From Lacihabitans soyangensis (lineage in GTDB: Bacteria; Bacteroidota; Bacteroidia; Cytophagales; Spirosomataceae): a stretch of 64,000 bases of DNA. Location of the stretch: assembly GCF_024343775.1 (NCBI RefSeq), contig NZ_RJUF01000174.1, positions 62,001 through 126,000 on the forward strand, given 5' to 3'. Below are positions 18,897 to 27,952 of this stretch, in pieces; positions within the stretch are counted from its first letter, which is position 1; every line of letters starts with the position of its first letter. The translations under genes were made by a program, and so were the position numbers. The notes under the pieces are model-generated. The model was given only the letters and a program-made list of their open reading frames with translations. It searched no databases and had not been told where the DNA came from.

Positions 18897-20264
18897 ATGG
18901 CTTCTTCAGGATCAATTTCAAAAAACACAAGTTCGAAAAAACCGAATTTGTCAACGGCCGCTATCTGGAACATGAGTCTCGGATTTCTGGGCATTCAAAT
19001 GGGCTTTGCTCTTCAAAACGGAAACGCCAGTAGAATTCTATTGAACTTTGGAGCTGATGTACATCAATTATCTTGGTTTTGGATAGTTGCTCCTTTAACA
19101 GGCATGATTGTCCAGCCAATCATAGGTAAAATGAGCGACAATACTTGGACTAGTTTGGGCAGACGAAGACCCTTCTTTCTGGTTGGAGCTATTTTAGCGG
19201 CTTTAGGCTTATTCCTGATGCCCAATGCGGGAAATTTTACCAAATATTTACCAGCTCTTTGGGTAGGTGCGGGCTTTTTGATGATTATGGATGCTTCGTT
19301 TAATGTGGCTATGGAGCCTTTCAGGGCTTTGGTGGCAGATAAACTCAATTCCGCCCAAAGAACTAAAGGTTATGCTATACAAACTGCCCTGATTGGAATA
19401 GGTGCAGTAGTGGGTTCATGGTTACCTTATATTTTAACCAATTGGCTCGGTTTTGATACTCCAACAGCTGAAGGTAAAGTACCTTCAAATGTAATCTGGT
19501 CATTCATCATTGGTGGACTTGTTCTATTGGGAACCATCATTTGGACCATTAGCACCACTCCGGAATATTCTCCAGAGCAACTTAAAAGTTTCGATGAAGC
19601 GGAAGAGGTTAATGAATCTTCTAACATTTTATCAGATATTTTGGCCATGCCCAAGACTATGCTGCAGCTCGGTGTGGTTCAGTTTTTCTCTTGGTTTGGC
19701 TTGTTTAGTATGTGGGTTTATACCACCTCTGCGGTGGCTCAGCATATTTATGGTCTACCAGAATCTGATCATTCCTCGGTGATGTTTAACAAGGCTGGCG
19801 ACTGGGTGGGCATTATTTTCGGTGTTTATAATGCTGTGAGTGCCGTATTTGCCTTTATTCTGCCCAGTATTGCAAAAAAATATGGACGAAAAAAAACACA
19901 TGCATTTTCACTAATTGCTGGAGCCGTTGGATTGATTTCGATCTATTTTGCTCCAAATGAAAACTTCCTGTTGCTATCAATGGTTGGAGTTGGAATAGCG
20001 TGGGGAAGTATTTTAGCGATGCCTTATGCGATTTTGGGAGGTGCCCTTCCTTCACACAAAATTGGTGTTTACATGGGTATTTTCAACCTATTCATAACCA
20101 TACCACAGATTTTAAATGCCATTGTAGGAGGTTTATTGGTGAAATACCTTTTCGGAGGTCAAGCCATATTTGCATTAATTCTAGGTGGAATCTGTTTCTT
20201 AATTGCAGCAATAAGTGTTAATTTTGTGGAAGATAAAGACGAGATTGTTACTACAGCTTCATGA
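18897..20264 (+). CDS. MFS sugar transporter (SLC45/GPH-like, probably maltose)
   Basis: 455-residue inner-membrane carrier with twelve predicted helices. The loop between helices 2 and 3 contains G-R-R-R-P-F-F-L-V-G, the hallmark of the SLC45/sucrose- and maltose-proton symporter branch of the major facilitator superfamily, and the matching loop in the second half reads Y-G-R-K-K-T-H. The central cytoplasmic loop is acidic (D-E-A-E-E-V-N-E). It follows the secreted amylase by 32 bases and overlaps the next gene by 4 bases (ATGA). Import of maltose or maltodextrin for the cytosolic GH65 phosphorylase is the obvious role, by context. Confidence 0.88.
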   Translation: MASSGSISKNTSSKKPNLSTAAIWNMSLGFLGIQMGFALQNGNASRILLNFGADVHQLSWFWIVAPLTGMIVQPIIGKMSDNTWTSLGRRRPFFLVGAILAALGLFLMPNAGNFTKYLPALWVGAGFLMIMDASFNVAMEPFRALVADKLNSAQRTKGYAIQTALIGIGAVVGSWLPYILTNWLGFDTPTAEGKVPSNVIWSFIIGGLVLLGTIIWTISTTPEYSPEQLKSFDEAEEVNESSNILSDILAMPKTMLQLGVVQFFSWFGLFSMWVYTTSAVAQHIYGLPESDHSSVMFNKAGDWVGIIFGVYNAVSAVFAFILPSIAKKYGRKKTHAFSLIAGAVGLISIYFAPNENFLLLSMVGVGIAWGSILAMPYAILGGALPSHKIGVYMGIFNLFITIPQILNAIVGGLLVKYLFGGQAIFALILGGICFLIAAISVNFVEDKDEIVTTAS

Positions 20265-21463
20265 CCAAATCACAGAAATACCTCATTGGATTATTATTTT
20301 CGGTTCTTTTATTTGCCATCATTGTTTTTCGCGGCGAACTATTGAGTTTTCCTAATCGCCCTAGAGTCAATGCATTCATGCAGGATTTTTTTTCTGTTTG
20401 GGGTATTTCTTTGTCTATTCTATTATTTGGATATTTTCTGGCCAAAGCATTCAAAACCAAATGGTGGCTTTTTATTGCCCTCTTTTTGTTTTGGGAAATT
20501 ACGTATCTAGTAATCTTTAATTTGGGCCCAAATTTCCTACCTGAAAGTGTGAAAGGCAAAGGTTTTTTTGGACATTTTAAGCGTGTTTCTTTGGCCAACA
20601 GACCATTAATTCAATTTGAAGCAGATTGTGCGAGATTTGACTCCACCCTATTTTATACCTTAAAACCAGGTAATTCGAGCTTTGCGAGTTATGAGTTTAA
20701 TAATCGTTATGAGGTCAATTCTGCCGGATTTAGAGACTCTGAGTCAGATTTAAACCATCCAGAGGTTCTGTTTTTGGGAGACTCATTTACGATGGGCTGG
20801 GGAATCGACCAGGACAAAACTTTCGCTCAAGTATTTGAAAAGCAGTCAAAATTAAAAACACTGAATTCTGGAATTTCTTCTTACGGAACAGCAAGAGAGT
20901 ATTTTAATTTCAAAAAAGTAAGTCCTGATTCTCTCAAGCTTATTGTAATTCAATTTCACGATACCGACTTGGAGGAAAATAATTACTGGATTAAAAACAA
21001 AAAACTTGGTGACAAAACTGTCGCGGATTTTGAATCTCAGGTAAAAAACAATAACAAGGTCAAAAAATATTATCTTTTCAAACACGTAAAAGCTGCTTTG
21101 ATTGACTTTATAACTCCGAGTCCTAAGTTAGATCCAAATGCAAAAGGCGATGATCTAGGGGCGGAATTTAAAAAATTCCCAAGCTATTCAAAAGACTTCT
21201 TCGGGATTGTAAATCAAATCAGAGAAAAATACACTGGCCCTATCATTTTTACTTATTCCGGAAGCTTTTATACTGAACCCAAAGTAGTTCAAGCATTTGA
21301 GAAATATGCTATGGATAACAAAGTCGAAAACATTTACTTTGTCAACATGGGCGGAAAACTTAAAACTGAGGATTATTATTTTCTAGACGACCACATCAAT
21401 ACCAAGGGGCATGAAAAAATTGCCACTGAACTTTTAAAGAAATGGAATGCTATTCGGCAATAA
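20261..21463 (+). CDS. Membrane-anchored SGNH/GDSL hydrolase-like protein
   Basis: 400 residues. Three N-terminal hydrophobic helices (about 7-27, 48-65, 70-90) precede a soluble alpha/beta domain. That domain has the SGNH block I motif F-L-G-D-S-F-T-M-G with putative nucleophile Ser175, and a C-terminal D-D-H-I-N-T-K-G-H motif (376-384) for the catalytic Asp/His. SGNH proteins are esterases or O-acetyltransferases acting on carbohydrates or lipids. The start overlaps the MFS stop (ATGA), so it is translated with the carrier, but no known link between maltose uptake and such an enzyme explains this. The 3' end overlaps the convergent glycosyltransferase by 14 bases. Confidence 0.8.
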   Translation: MTKSQKYLIGLLFSVLLFAIIVFRGELLSFPNRPRVNAFMQDFFSVWGISLSILLFGYFLAKAFKTKWWLFIALFLFWEITYLVIFNLGPNFLPESVKGKGFFGHFKRVSLANRPLIQFEADCARFDSTLFYTLKPGNSSFASYEFNNRYEVNSAGFRDSESDLNHPEVLFLGDSFTMGWGIDQDKTFAQVFEKQSKLKTLNSGISSYGTAREYFNFKKVSPDSLKLIVIQFHDTDLEENNYWIKNKKLGDKTVADFESQVKNNNKVKKYYLFKHVKAALIDFITPSPKLDPNAKGDDLGAEFKKFPSYSKDFFGIVNQIREKYTGPIIFTYSGSFYTEPKVVQAFEKYAMDNKVENIYFVNMGGKLKTEDYYFLDDHINTKGHEKIATELLKKWNAIRQ

Positions 21464-22754
21464 CTGTCTCTTTGAGCATTTTACGCAGTTCAAAATAAAA
21501 TAATCCGACTACTGGCAAATATTCTAGAAAAAGAAAAAGTGGTTTTTCAGAAAATTGATTGGTAGTATAAGCCGAATAACTCAATATTATGAGGTAAGAC
21601 CAAACCCAAATGGATTTTACATTCAGAAAAACACCAAAAAATATCATAGAAGTTAGATACCACGGATGGATGGTGGTGGATACAAGAAAATAGACCATCA
21701 AAGCCATAAATTGATTTTGAAGAAAATCTTTCTTCTTCAACGCCATGCAGAAGATAGTCACAATTATTATAACTGGCGTTACTTTTCCAATTACCCCAAT
21801 TAGATTATACCCTGTTATCCAAAAGCCAATTTCTCTTAAAACATAATAAATACTAGCATTAAATTCAAAATTGGTAAACCATAAACCCACAGTTTTGGAA
21901 TAATTGGCCACTAAATTTTTATCGAAAAATAGCAAAAATGCTCCTAAGCAAATTATCCCAATTAAAAAATAAAATATCAGAAGATTGCGTAAAGACATTT
22001 TTTTGATGAAAAAAGGCAGCAACATCAAAGGCACGAGTTTGGTCAAAATTGCCAATGCTATAAAAACGGCAGAAGCAAAATATTTAGACTTGTAGAAAAA
22101 GTAGAAGGCCAAACAAAGGAAAAACATCATTACACCTTCAAAGTGAAGATTACCAGTTAGCTCAATGATAATCAAAGGATTAAGAAAGTAAAGATAAATT
22201 TTATCCTTTTCTAAATTAAAAATATCAAGAATTTTTCGACCGAAAATGTAAATACCAATATCCGCCAGAATGATTACAAGTCTGAAAACCAATGCATTGC
22301 CTAGAATATCCCGTGGTGAAGCAAAGGCACCAATGGCAAAAATCAGTTGATTAAAAGGCGGATAATTACTGTGGTTATGAGCACTCAAATCACCCATTTT
22401 ACCAATCAAAAAATCGCCTTCAAAAACGCTATTAACAATATCTACTGGTAAAAATGAGTAGGGATTTAATCCGTTTATTATCAATCTTCCATCCCAAATA
22501 AACCGATAAAAATCCTGTGAGAGATTCGGTATTTGACATACAAGTACTAATCGAAAAACAAGTCCCAGAAGAAATTTGTATTTGAAATCTGAAAAAATTA
22601 TGAAGAAATAACCCAAGAAAAAACCAGAATAAAGACCTAAAAGAATTCCAAAATCAGATCTCTGAAGAAGATATCCAAAATAGTAATAAAGTAAACACGA
22701 AAGTGAGGCGATGGCAACAATCCAAGGAGTCGATATCTTCGGTTTGTTATTCAT
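21450..22754 (-). CDS. GT87-like polytopic mannosyltransferase-type membrane protein
   Basis: 434 residues from ATG 22754 (the TTG one codon upstream is less likely). About ten to twelve transmembrane helices. The first periplasmic loop region contains D-F-Y-R-F-I-W-D-G-R-L, an acidic motif seen in GT-C enzymes that use polyprenyl-phosphate sugars, and later N-Y-P-P-F-N-Q and K-L-V-P-L-M-L-L-P-F, a pattern common in DUF2029/GT87-type mannosyltransferases. It overlaps the upstream GT2 gene by 8 bases, so three glycosyltransferase genes are translationally coupled. A polyprenyl-phosphate-sugar-dependent step in glycan or glycolipid assembly is inferred; the upstream DPM-like enzyme could make its donor. 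Confidence 0.75.
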   Translation of the reverse strand: MNNKPKISTPWIVAIASLSCLLYYYFGYLLQRSDFGILLGLYSGFFLGYFFIIFSDFKYKFLLGLVFRLVLVCQIPNLSQDFYRFIWDGRLIINGLNPYSFLPVDIVNSVFEGDFLIGKMGDLSAHNHSNYPPFNQLIFAIGAFASPRDILGNALVFRLVIILADIGIYIFGRKILDIFNLEKDKIYLYFLNPLIIIELTGNLHFEGVMMFFLCLAFYFFYKSKYFASAVFIALAILTKLVPLMLLPFFIKKMSLRNLLIFYFLIGIICLGAFLLFFDKNLVANYSKTVGLWFTNFEFNASIYYVLREIGFWITGYNLIGVIGKVTPVIIIVTIFCMALKKKDFLQNQFMALMVYFLVSTTIHPWYLTSMIFFGVFLNVKSIWVWSYLIILSYSAYTTNQFSEKPLFLFLEYLPVVGLFYFELRKMLKETVIAE

Positions 22755-24192
22755 CAAATGACTTGATTACAACTATGAAATAACCCAAAACCAAAAGAAA
22801 GTGAAAAGGTAAATAGCTGTAAAGTTGATTTTTGAACCCCAAGTAAATTCCAAACGAGAAATAAAAAACGAGAAAAATCTCAATTAATAAACTAAAAGTC
22901 AACTTTTTACCAAGGTATTGATTATTTTTCCAAGAATCGGTCGGCTTTAAAATATTAAACTTAGGGGTTCGGATAAAGTCAGATTTAATCCCAAAATATC
23001 CCTCCAGAACGGCCATGGAATTGTGAAACGTTAGACCTAAAATGACAGGAAAGAATATCAGAAATTGAAATAAAAACCGAGGAAAATCTTTAAGTTTTTT
23101 GCTCTGAACTTTTCTAAAAGTAGCATAAAACACAAAAAATAATATCAACACCGTATACTTCAATCCAGTACCGAAAATAAGGAAAGCATCAAATTTGGTA
23201 GCGGGTATAACCACCAACGGAACGCTCAAGATGGACATCAAAAATACCCAAACAAACACTGAACTATTTAAAAGATGTGCGAAAGCCTGAATTTTAGTAA
23301 TTAGGCCAATTGTTTTACTTTTTATGACCTCAAAACCATATTTGCGAAAGTTTTCGGCTCCACCTTTGTTCCATCTAAACTGCTGAGAGCGTATCGCAGA
23401 CATCACCACGGGCAATTCAGAAGGAGTAGCCAAATCCTCTAAATAAACGAATTCCCAGTCTTTCATTTGGGCTCTGTAGCTAAGGTCCAAATCCTCCGTC
23501 AAAGTGTCTCCTTGCCAATTTCCGGCGTCTAGAATACAAGTTTTACGCCAAATGCCCGCTGTGCCATTGAAGTTTATAAAGTGATGACTTTGATTTCTGC
23601 CCACTTGTTCAATGGTGAAATGGTGATCAAGTGCCATTCCCAAAACTTTGGTCAAAATTCCATAGTTTCTGTTAATGTGTTTCCATCGGGTTTGAACCAC
23701 ACCCACCTCTGGATTCGTAAAATAGTGTATGGTTTTGATGAGCCAATCTGGCTCAGGTAAAAAATCTGCATCAAATATGGCTATAAACTCACCTTTGGCA
23801 GTCTTCAATCCATTTTTTAGTGCACCAGCCTTGAAATTTGAGCGGTCCGTTCTATGAATCAGTTCGATATCCAAACCCTTTTGCTGAAGGGCGGAGACCA
23901 ATTTTTGTGAAATTTCGAGACTTTCATCTGTGGAATCATCCAAAACCTGAATTTGAAGATTTGGATAGGTAATTTTCGAAATATTGTCCAAAAGCCGCTC
24001 AACCACATATTTTTCATTGAAAATAGGTAGCTGAATGGTCACAAAAGGAAGATGCTCAAAAGTTGCTAGAGGTTTAGGATCACTTTTTTTTAGGTAATTT
24101 ACAAAAAGAAAAAACTGCGATATGCTGTAGGTCAGAACCAGCAAAGCGGCGATTCCATATACAATCACAGTTATAATTGACAAAAAAATCAC
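22747..24192 (-). CDS. Processive-type family 2 glycosyltransferase (cellulose synthase-like)
   Basis: 481 residues, probably starting at GTG 24192, which overlaps the upstream stop (GTGA). One N-terminal helix, a cytosolic GT2 domain, then four or five C-terminal helices. All D,D,D,Q-x-x-R-W signature elements are present: V-L-D-D-S-T, F-D-A-D-F, T-E-D-L-D-L and Q-Q-F-R-W-N-K-G. This is the architecture of CelA/BcsA-like and ceramide-glucosyltransferase-like synthases. There is no PilZ domain and no BcsB partner, so bacterial cellulose is unlikely. A glycolipid or short polymer made at the inner membrane is more probable. Embedded in the three-gene coupled operon. Confidence 0.86.
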   Translation of the reverse strand: MIFLSIITVIVYGIAALLVLTYSISQFFLFVNYLKKSDPKPLATFEHLPFVTIQLPIFNEKYVVERLLDNISKITYPNLQIQVLDDSTDESLEISQKLVSALQQKGLDIELIHRTDRSNFKAGALKNGLKTAKGEFIAIFDADFLPEPDWLIKTIHYFTNPEVGVVQTRWKHINRNYGILTKVLGMALDHHFTIEQVGRNQSHHFINFNGTAGIWRKTCILDAGNWQGDTLTEDLDLSYRAQMKDWEFVYLEDLATPSELPVVMSAIRSQQFRWNKGGAENFRKYGFEVIKSKTIGLITKIQAFAHLLNSSVFVWVFLMSILSVPLVVIPATKFDAFLIFGTGLKYTVLILFFVFYATFRKVQSKKLKDFPRFLFQFLIFFPVILGLTFHNSMAVLEGYFGIKSDFIRTPKFNILKPTDSWKNNQYLGKKLTFSLLIEIFLVFYFSFGIYLGFKNQLYSYLPFHFLLVLGYFIVVIKSFDE

Positions 24193-24881
24193 TTAAAGCT
24201 ATATTTAAAAATCCAACCCAAAATCTTTACCCCTGCCATTATGGTGCCTTTTATGGTACCAGAAACTTTGCTCACTCCAATTCTCTTTCTATATCTCACA
24301 GGTACTTCTACATACGAAAGATTTTGCTTAAGGGCTTTTAATTGCATTTCTACTGTCCATCCATAGGTTTTGTCTTCCATTTTTAAATCGAGCAACTTCT
24401 GATACTTTATGGCCCTAAAAGGTCCCAAATCTGTAAATTTTGCGTCAAAGAATACTTTCATCAAAAAAGTAGCCAACCAATTGCCAAAAACCTGCTGTGG
24501 GGTCATAGAATTGGGTAAACGCAAATGTGCCACCCTTGCTCCTATTACCATATCAATCTTATCTGCTATTATTGGCTTAATTAATAGCAAAAGTTCTTCG
24601 GGGTAATCTGAATAATCTCCATCTAAAAAAACAACGATATCGGTATCTGGAGCATTCTTGGCGATGTGATCCATTCCCAACAAACAAGCATAGCCATAAC
24701 CTTTCTGATTTTCTTTAAGCACGGTAGCCCCAGCATTTTTCGCCACCATTTCGGTATTATCCGATGAATTATTACTCACCACGATAATTTCACTGACCAT
24801 TTCTGGAATTTCGGCAATTACCTTTCCGATAGATTCTTGCTCGTTGTAGGCCGGAATGATTACTCTTATTTTGGGGGTCAT
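24189..24881 (-). CDS. Dolichol-phosphate mannosyltransferase-like GT2
   Basis: 230-residue GT-A enzyme. It starts R-V-I-I-P-A-Y-N-E-Q-E-S-I-G-K-V, has the acidic V-F-L-D-G-D-Y-S-D-Y metal motif and a C-terminal Y-R-K-R-I-G-x-S-K-V-S-G sequence, all typical of DPM1/DPG synthase-like proteins that load a sugar onto a polyprenyl phosphate. No long C-terminal membrane domain. It is the first gene of the operon and overlaps the next by 4 bases. Its probable product, a polyprenyl-phosphate sugar, would be a suitable donor for the GT87-like protein two genes downstream; this is inference from families. Confidence 0.88.
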   Translation of the reverse strand: MTPKIRVIIPAYNEQESIGKVIAEIPEMVSEIIVVSNNSSDNTEMVAKNAGATVLKENQKGYGYACLLGMDHIAKNAPDTDIVVFLDGDYSDYPEELLLLIKPIIADKIDMVIGARVAHLRLPNSMTPQQVFGNWLATFLMKVFFDAKFTDLGPFRAIKYQKLLDLKMEDKTYGWTVEMQLKALKQNLSYVEVPVRYRKRIGVSKVSGTIKGTIMAGVKILGWIFKYSFK

Positions 24882-25027
24882 ATTTTATGATTCTAATACA
24901 AATTTACCCTTGAAAAAGGGTATTTTCAAACTTTAAGGAGAATGAATGAAAATTGAATTATTAATATTTTTTAAAAATGTAGAATTTTCAAAAGTCAATC
25001 CGTAATTTAGCCAAAAATCAACCTTGA

Positions 25028-25516
25028 ATGGAAAGAAGAAATGTAATAAAGTCCTTGGGAATTGGGCTTTTAGGGCTCGGTAACCTACCAAGTTGGGCAA
25101 ATAACTGGAATTCTGGCAGTTTTGAACATTTTGAATTTGAGAATTCAGAAATGTTTGCCAAAATAGTAGATTGTATTATTCCAGAGACAAATACTCCAGG
25201 AGCTAAGTCGGTAGGAGCTCATAAATATCTTGAAAAGGTCATAAAAGACTGTTATTCCGAACAAATTCAAAGCGAAGTGAAACAAACTTTGAAAAATCTA
25301 GAGAAAGAAGCGATGGTCAAACACCAAAAGTCTTTTGAAAAACTGGATAACCTTCAGGCTTTGGAAATCTTGAAAAATAATACTGCCAACAAAAAAACAG
25401 TAGATTTTTTTAAAAACCTGACCATCAGGTCCTATACAAGCTCCGAGTATTATTTAACCAATCATAAAAACTATCAAATGGCCCCGGCATATTTCCATGG
25501 CTGTGTAGCGATTTAA
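25028..25516 (+). CDS. Gluconate 2-dehydrogenase subunit 3-like protein with Tat-like signal
   Basis: 162-residue protein resembling the gluconate 2-dehydrogenase subunit 3 family (PF13618). The N-terminus M-E-R-R-N-V-I-K-S-L-G-I-G resembles a twin-arginine signal followed by a short hydrophobic segment. The body has the family pattern I-V-D-C-I-I-P-E-T-N-T-P-G-A and ends near Y-M/Q-x-A-P-A-Y-F-H-G-C. It is located 8 bases upstream of the GMC oxidoreductase. In known pairs the small subunit is needed for Tat export and maturation of the FAD subunit, which has no signal of its own; that is the likely role here. Confidence 0.85.
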   Translation: MERRNVIKSLGIGLLGLGNLPSWANNWNSGSFEHFEFENSEMFAKIVDCIIPETNTPGAKSVGAHKYLEKVIKDCYSEQIQSEVKQTLKNLEKEAMVKHQKSFEKLDNLQALEILKNNTANKKTVDFFKNLTIRSYTSSEYYLTNHKNYQMAPAYFHGCVAI

Positions 25517-25524
25517 TCAGAATT

Positions 25525-27240
25525 ATGGCAAATTTTAATATAGATTCTAAAAAGAAAAGAACTTTTGACGCCATAGCGATTGGCTCAGGAATAAGTGGCG
25601 GATGGGCCGCTAAAGAACTCAGCGAGAAGGGCTTAAAAACCCTGGTTTTAGAACGGGGCAAAGAAGTCAACCACGGCGATTACCCCACCACCATGATGCA
25701 ACCTTGGGAATTTGAACACCTCGGTCAAATCACCAAAGAAATGAAAGATGCCAATCCCATTGCCACCAAATGCTATGCGTTTGGGGAGGATTCTAGTCAT
25801 TTTTTTGTAAAAGACGCCGAGCACCCTTACATTCAAGAAAAACCATTCGACTGGATAAGAGGCTATCAATCAGGGGGTAAATCACTACTTTGGGCGAGAG
25901 GAACACAACGCTGGAGCAAATACGATTTTGAGGGACCAGCCCGTGATGGGTTCGATGTGCATTGGCCTATTGGCTATGAAGATTTGGCTCCTTGGTACAG
26001 TCATGTAGAGATTTTTGCAGGTATTTCTGGAAATAAAGACGGATTGGAATCATTGCCTGATGGAGAATTTCTAAAACCACATGAACAGACTTGCGTAGAG
26101 AAGCACTTTACCGACCAAATGCGTAAACATTATAACGGAGCAAGACCAGTTATCATCGGTAGATGTGCACATTTGACTGACCCACAACCTATTCATTACC
26201 AACAAGGTAGAGCCAAGTGTCAGCAAAGAGACTTATGCCAAAGAGGTTGTCCTTATGGCGGATATTTCAGTAGCAATGCCTCAACACTACCATGGGCCAA
26301 AATGACCGGAAACATGACCATGAGGAATAATTCAGTTGTGCATTCTATCATTTATGATGAGAAAAAACAAAAGGCAATTGGGGTAAAAGTAATAGATGCC
26401 ATCACCAAACAAGAAATAGAATATTTTGCTAGAATTATTTTTGTAAATGGTTCAACGGTAAATACGAATATTATTCTTTTAAATTCTAAATCGAGCAGAT
26501 TCCCTAATGGTTTGGGCAATGACAATGGTTTAATGGGCAAATACATTCATTTCCATAATTTCGAAACTACAATTTCAGGAGAATATGAAGGCTTTTTGGA
26601 TAAAAAAACAGATGGAATTCGTCCTAATGGAAGCTATATTCCACGTTTTAGAAATGTTAAAAAGCAAGAAACAGATTTCCTAAGGGGCTATGCTTCAGGC
26701 TTTAGTGCTAGCAGAATGGAGGTAACCAACAGAGAAGGCTGGGGTGAGGAACTGAAGAAGAACCTGTTCGAGAAAAAATATGGCAATTGGCGTGTGGGCT
26801 CACATTTTATGGGCGAAACCATTCCGAAAATAAGTAATTACGTTAAACTGGACGAAACCCTAAAAGACCAATGGGGCGTTCCACAAGTAAGGATTCACGT
26901 AGAAATGGATGGCAATGACGCCAAAATGGCCAAAGATTTCAGAGAACAATTGACAGAAATGTACACTTTGGCTGGTTTTACAAATATCAAAACACATTCG
27001 AGAAATGGGTGGAATCCTGGATTGGATATTCATGAAATGGGTGGCGTAATAATGGGTAATGACCCCAAAAACTCTCAGTTGAACGAATGGAATCAATTGC
27101 ACCACTGTAAAAACGTATTTGTAACAGACGGTGCTTGTATGACCAGCAATTCAACCCAAAATCCTTCTCTAACTTATATGGCATTGACTGCCAGAGCGGC
27201 AAATCATGCTGTGGAGGAGTTTAAGAAGGGGAATTTGTAG
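25525..27240 (+). CDS. GMC-family FAD-dependent sugar dehydrogenase
   Basis: 571-residue glucose-methanol-choline oxidoreductase. FAD-binding G-S-G-I-S-G-G-W-A-A lies near residues 17-26, with R-G-Y-Q-S-G-G-K-S-L-L-W-A-R-G near 112-126. The C-terminal GMC domain contains the H-E-M-G-G-V motif and the final D-G-A-C-M-T-S-N-S-T-Q-N-P-S-L-T segment with the flavin-side residues. A cysteine motif, C232-x5-C238-x3-C242, sits in the middle; similar Cys clusters in FAD-GDH-type enzymes hold a small Fe-S cluster that passes electrons out. With its subunit-3 partner it is probably a periplasmic glucoside 3-dehydrogenase or aldose dehydrogenase. No cytochrome subunit gene is adjacent. Confidence 0.9.
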   Translation: MANFNIDSKKKRTFDAIAIGSGISGGWAAKELSEKGLKTLVLERGKEVNHGDYPTTMMQPWEFEHLGQITKEMKDANPIATKCYAFGEDSSHFFVKDAEHPYIQEKPFDWIRGYQSGGKSLLWARGTQRWSKYDFEGPARDGFDVHWPIGYEDLAPWYSHVEIFAGISGNKDGLESLPDGEFLKPHEQTCVEKHFTDQMRKHYNGARPVIIGRCAHLTDPQPIHYQQGRAKCQQRDLCQRGCPYGGYFSSNASTLPWAKMTGNMTMRNNSVVHSIIYDEKKQKAIGVKVIDAITKQEIEYFARIIFVNGSTVNTNIILLNSKSSRFPNGLGNDNGLMGKYIHFHNFETTISGEYEGFLDKKTDGIRPNGSYIPRFRNVKKQETDFLRGYASGFSASRMEVTNREGWGEELKKNLFEKKYGNWRVGSHFMGETIPKISNYVKLDETLKDQWGVPQVRIHVEMDGNDAKMAKDFREQLTEMYTLAGFTNIKTHSRNGWNPGLDIHEMGGVIMGNDPKNSQLNEWNQLHHCKNVFVTDGACMTSNSTQNPSLTYMALTARAANHAVEEFKKGNL

Positions 27241-27277
27241 GAACTATTTGTTGTTTATTCAGAATTATTGATTTGAA

Positions 27278-27661
27278 ATGAATAGAGCAAGAAAACATAC
27301 AGGAGTTCTCATCTCAAGCTTAAAAGAGCATATACCAGAAAAAACAAAAGAGAATATTTCCAAAAGAATGGGTTTGGCCGCTCAAATAGATGATGCCCTT
27401 CAGAAAAGAGGTTTTACTAATCAGGAGTTTGCCTTTATGTTGGGTAAGAAACCTTTAGAAATTAGCAGATGGTTGAGTGGTACACATAATTTCACCACAG
27501 AAACGCTATGGGAAATTGAAAGATTACTTAATATACAGCTCTTAACAAGTTCAAAACATTATGAGGTTCATGCGACTGATTTGAAATCATATATTGTTGG
27601 TGAGGTTAAAACGGCATTTGAGAATTATTCAAGGAAGGAATCTCTTGACAATATTTTATAG
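27278..27661 (+). CDS. XRE/HigA-like helix-turn-helix protein
   Basis: 127-residue DNA-binding protein. The central part (about 45-90) has an HTH_3-type fold: A-Q-I-D-D-A-L-Q-K-R-G, then T-N-Q-E-F-A-F-M-L-G and the recognition helix E-I-S-R-W-L-S-G-T-H-N-F. Proteins of this length and form in Bacteroidota are usually antitoxins of HigBA-like modules. No toxin gene is present on the same strand upstream or downstream, so it appears to be an orphan antitoxin or a lone regulator. Its last 6 bases overlap the 3' end of the convergent, broken ParE-like toxin gene. Confidence 0.75.
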   Translation: MNRARKHTGVLISSLKEHIPEKTKENISKRMGLAAQIDDALQKRGFTNQEFAFMLGKKPLEISRWLSGTHNFTTETLWEIERLLNIQLLTSSKHYEVHATDLKSYIVGEVKTAFENYSRKESLDNIL

Positions 27662-27952
27662 CCATTTATCAGTATTCACGGAAGTGTGTAAAACCGCTAA
27701 AATATGAATTTCTAAACTTTTGCTGTCAACAAAGTAATGAATCATGTAAGGGAACTTTTTTAGCGAAATTGTTCGAAACTCTTTATATCGAACTTGAAAA
27801 GCCTCGGGAATGTCTGAAATTATTTCTAATTTATTTTCAATTTCTCGAAGAATTCTAATTGCTAATTTTTCTGAAATCCGTAAATAATACTCAAAAGCTT
27901 CTTCAATATCTCTTTAAGCCTTTGGCTCAAGAATTACCTGAAATCTTACCAT
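27656..27952 (-). pseudogene. ParE/RelE-family toxin interrupted by a nonsense codon
   Basis: The minus strand from ATG 27952 reads M-V-R-F-Q-V-I-L-E-P-K-A, then TAA at 27916-27914, then continues in the same frame R-D-I-E-E-A-F-E-Y-Y for 85 more codons to TAA at 27656. The downstream part keeps the ParE/RelE pattern (R-Y-K-E-F-R, K-K-F-P-Y-M-I-H-Y, A-V-L-H-T-S). Relatives usually have Gln after E-P-K-A, so a single C-to-T change (CAA to TAA) explains the stop. The start overlaps the antitoxin gene by 26 bases, the normal operon arrangement. Without read-through no functional toxin should be made. A sequencing error is the alternative. Confidence 0.88.

Noticed and set aside
22747-24192. Bacterial cellulose synthase BcsA
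   Set aside because: The QxxRW motif is present, but PilZ and BcsB/C/Z partners are missing and the operon partners are DPM-like and GT87-like.
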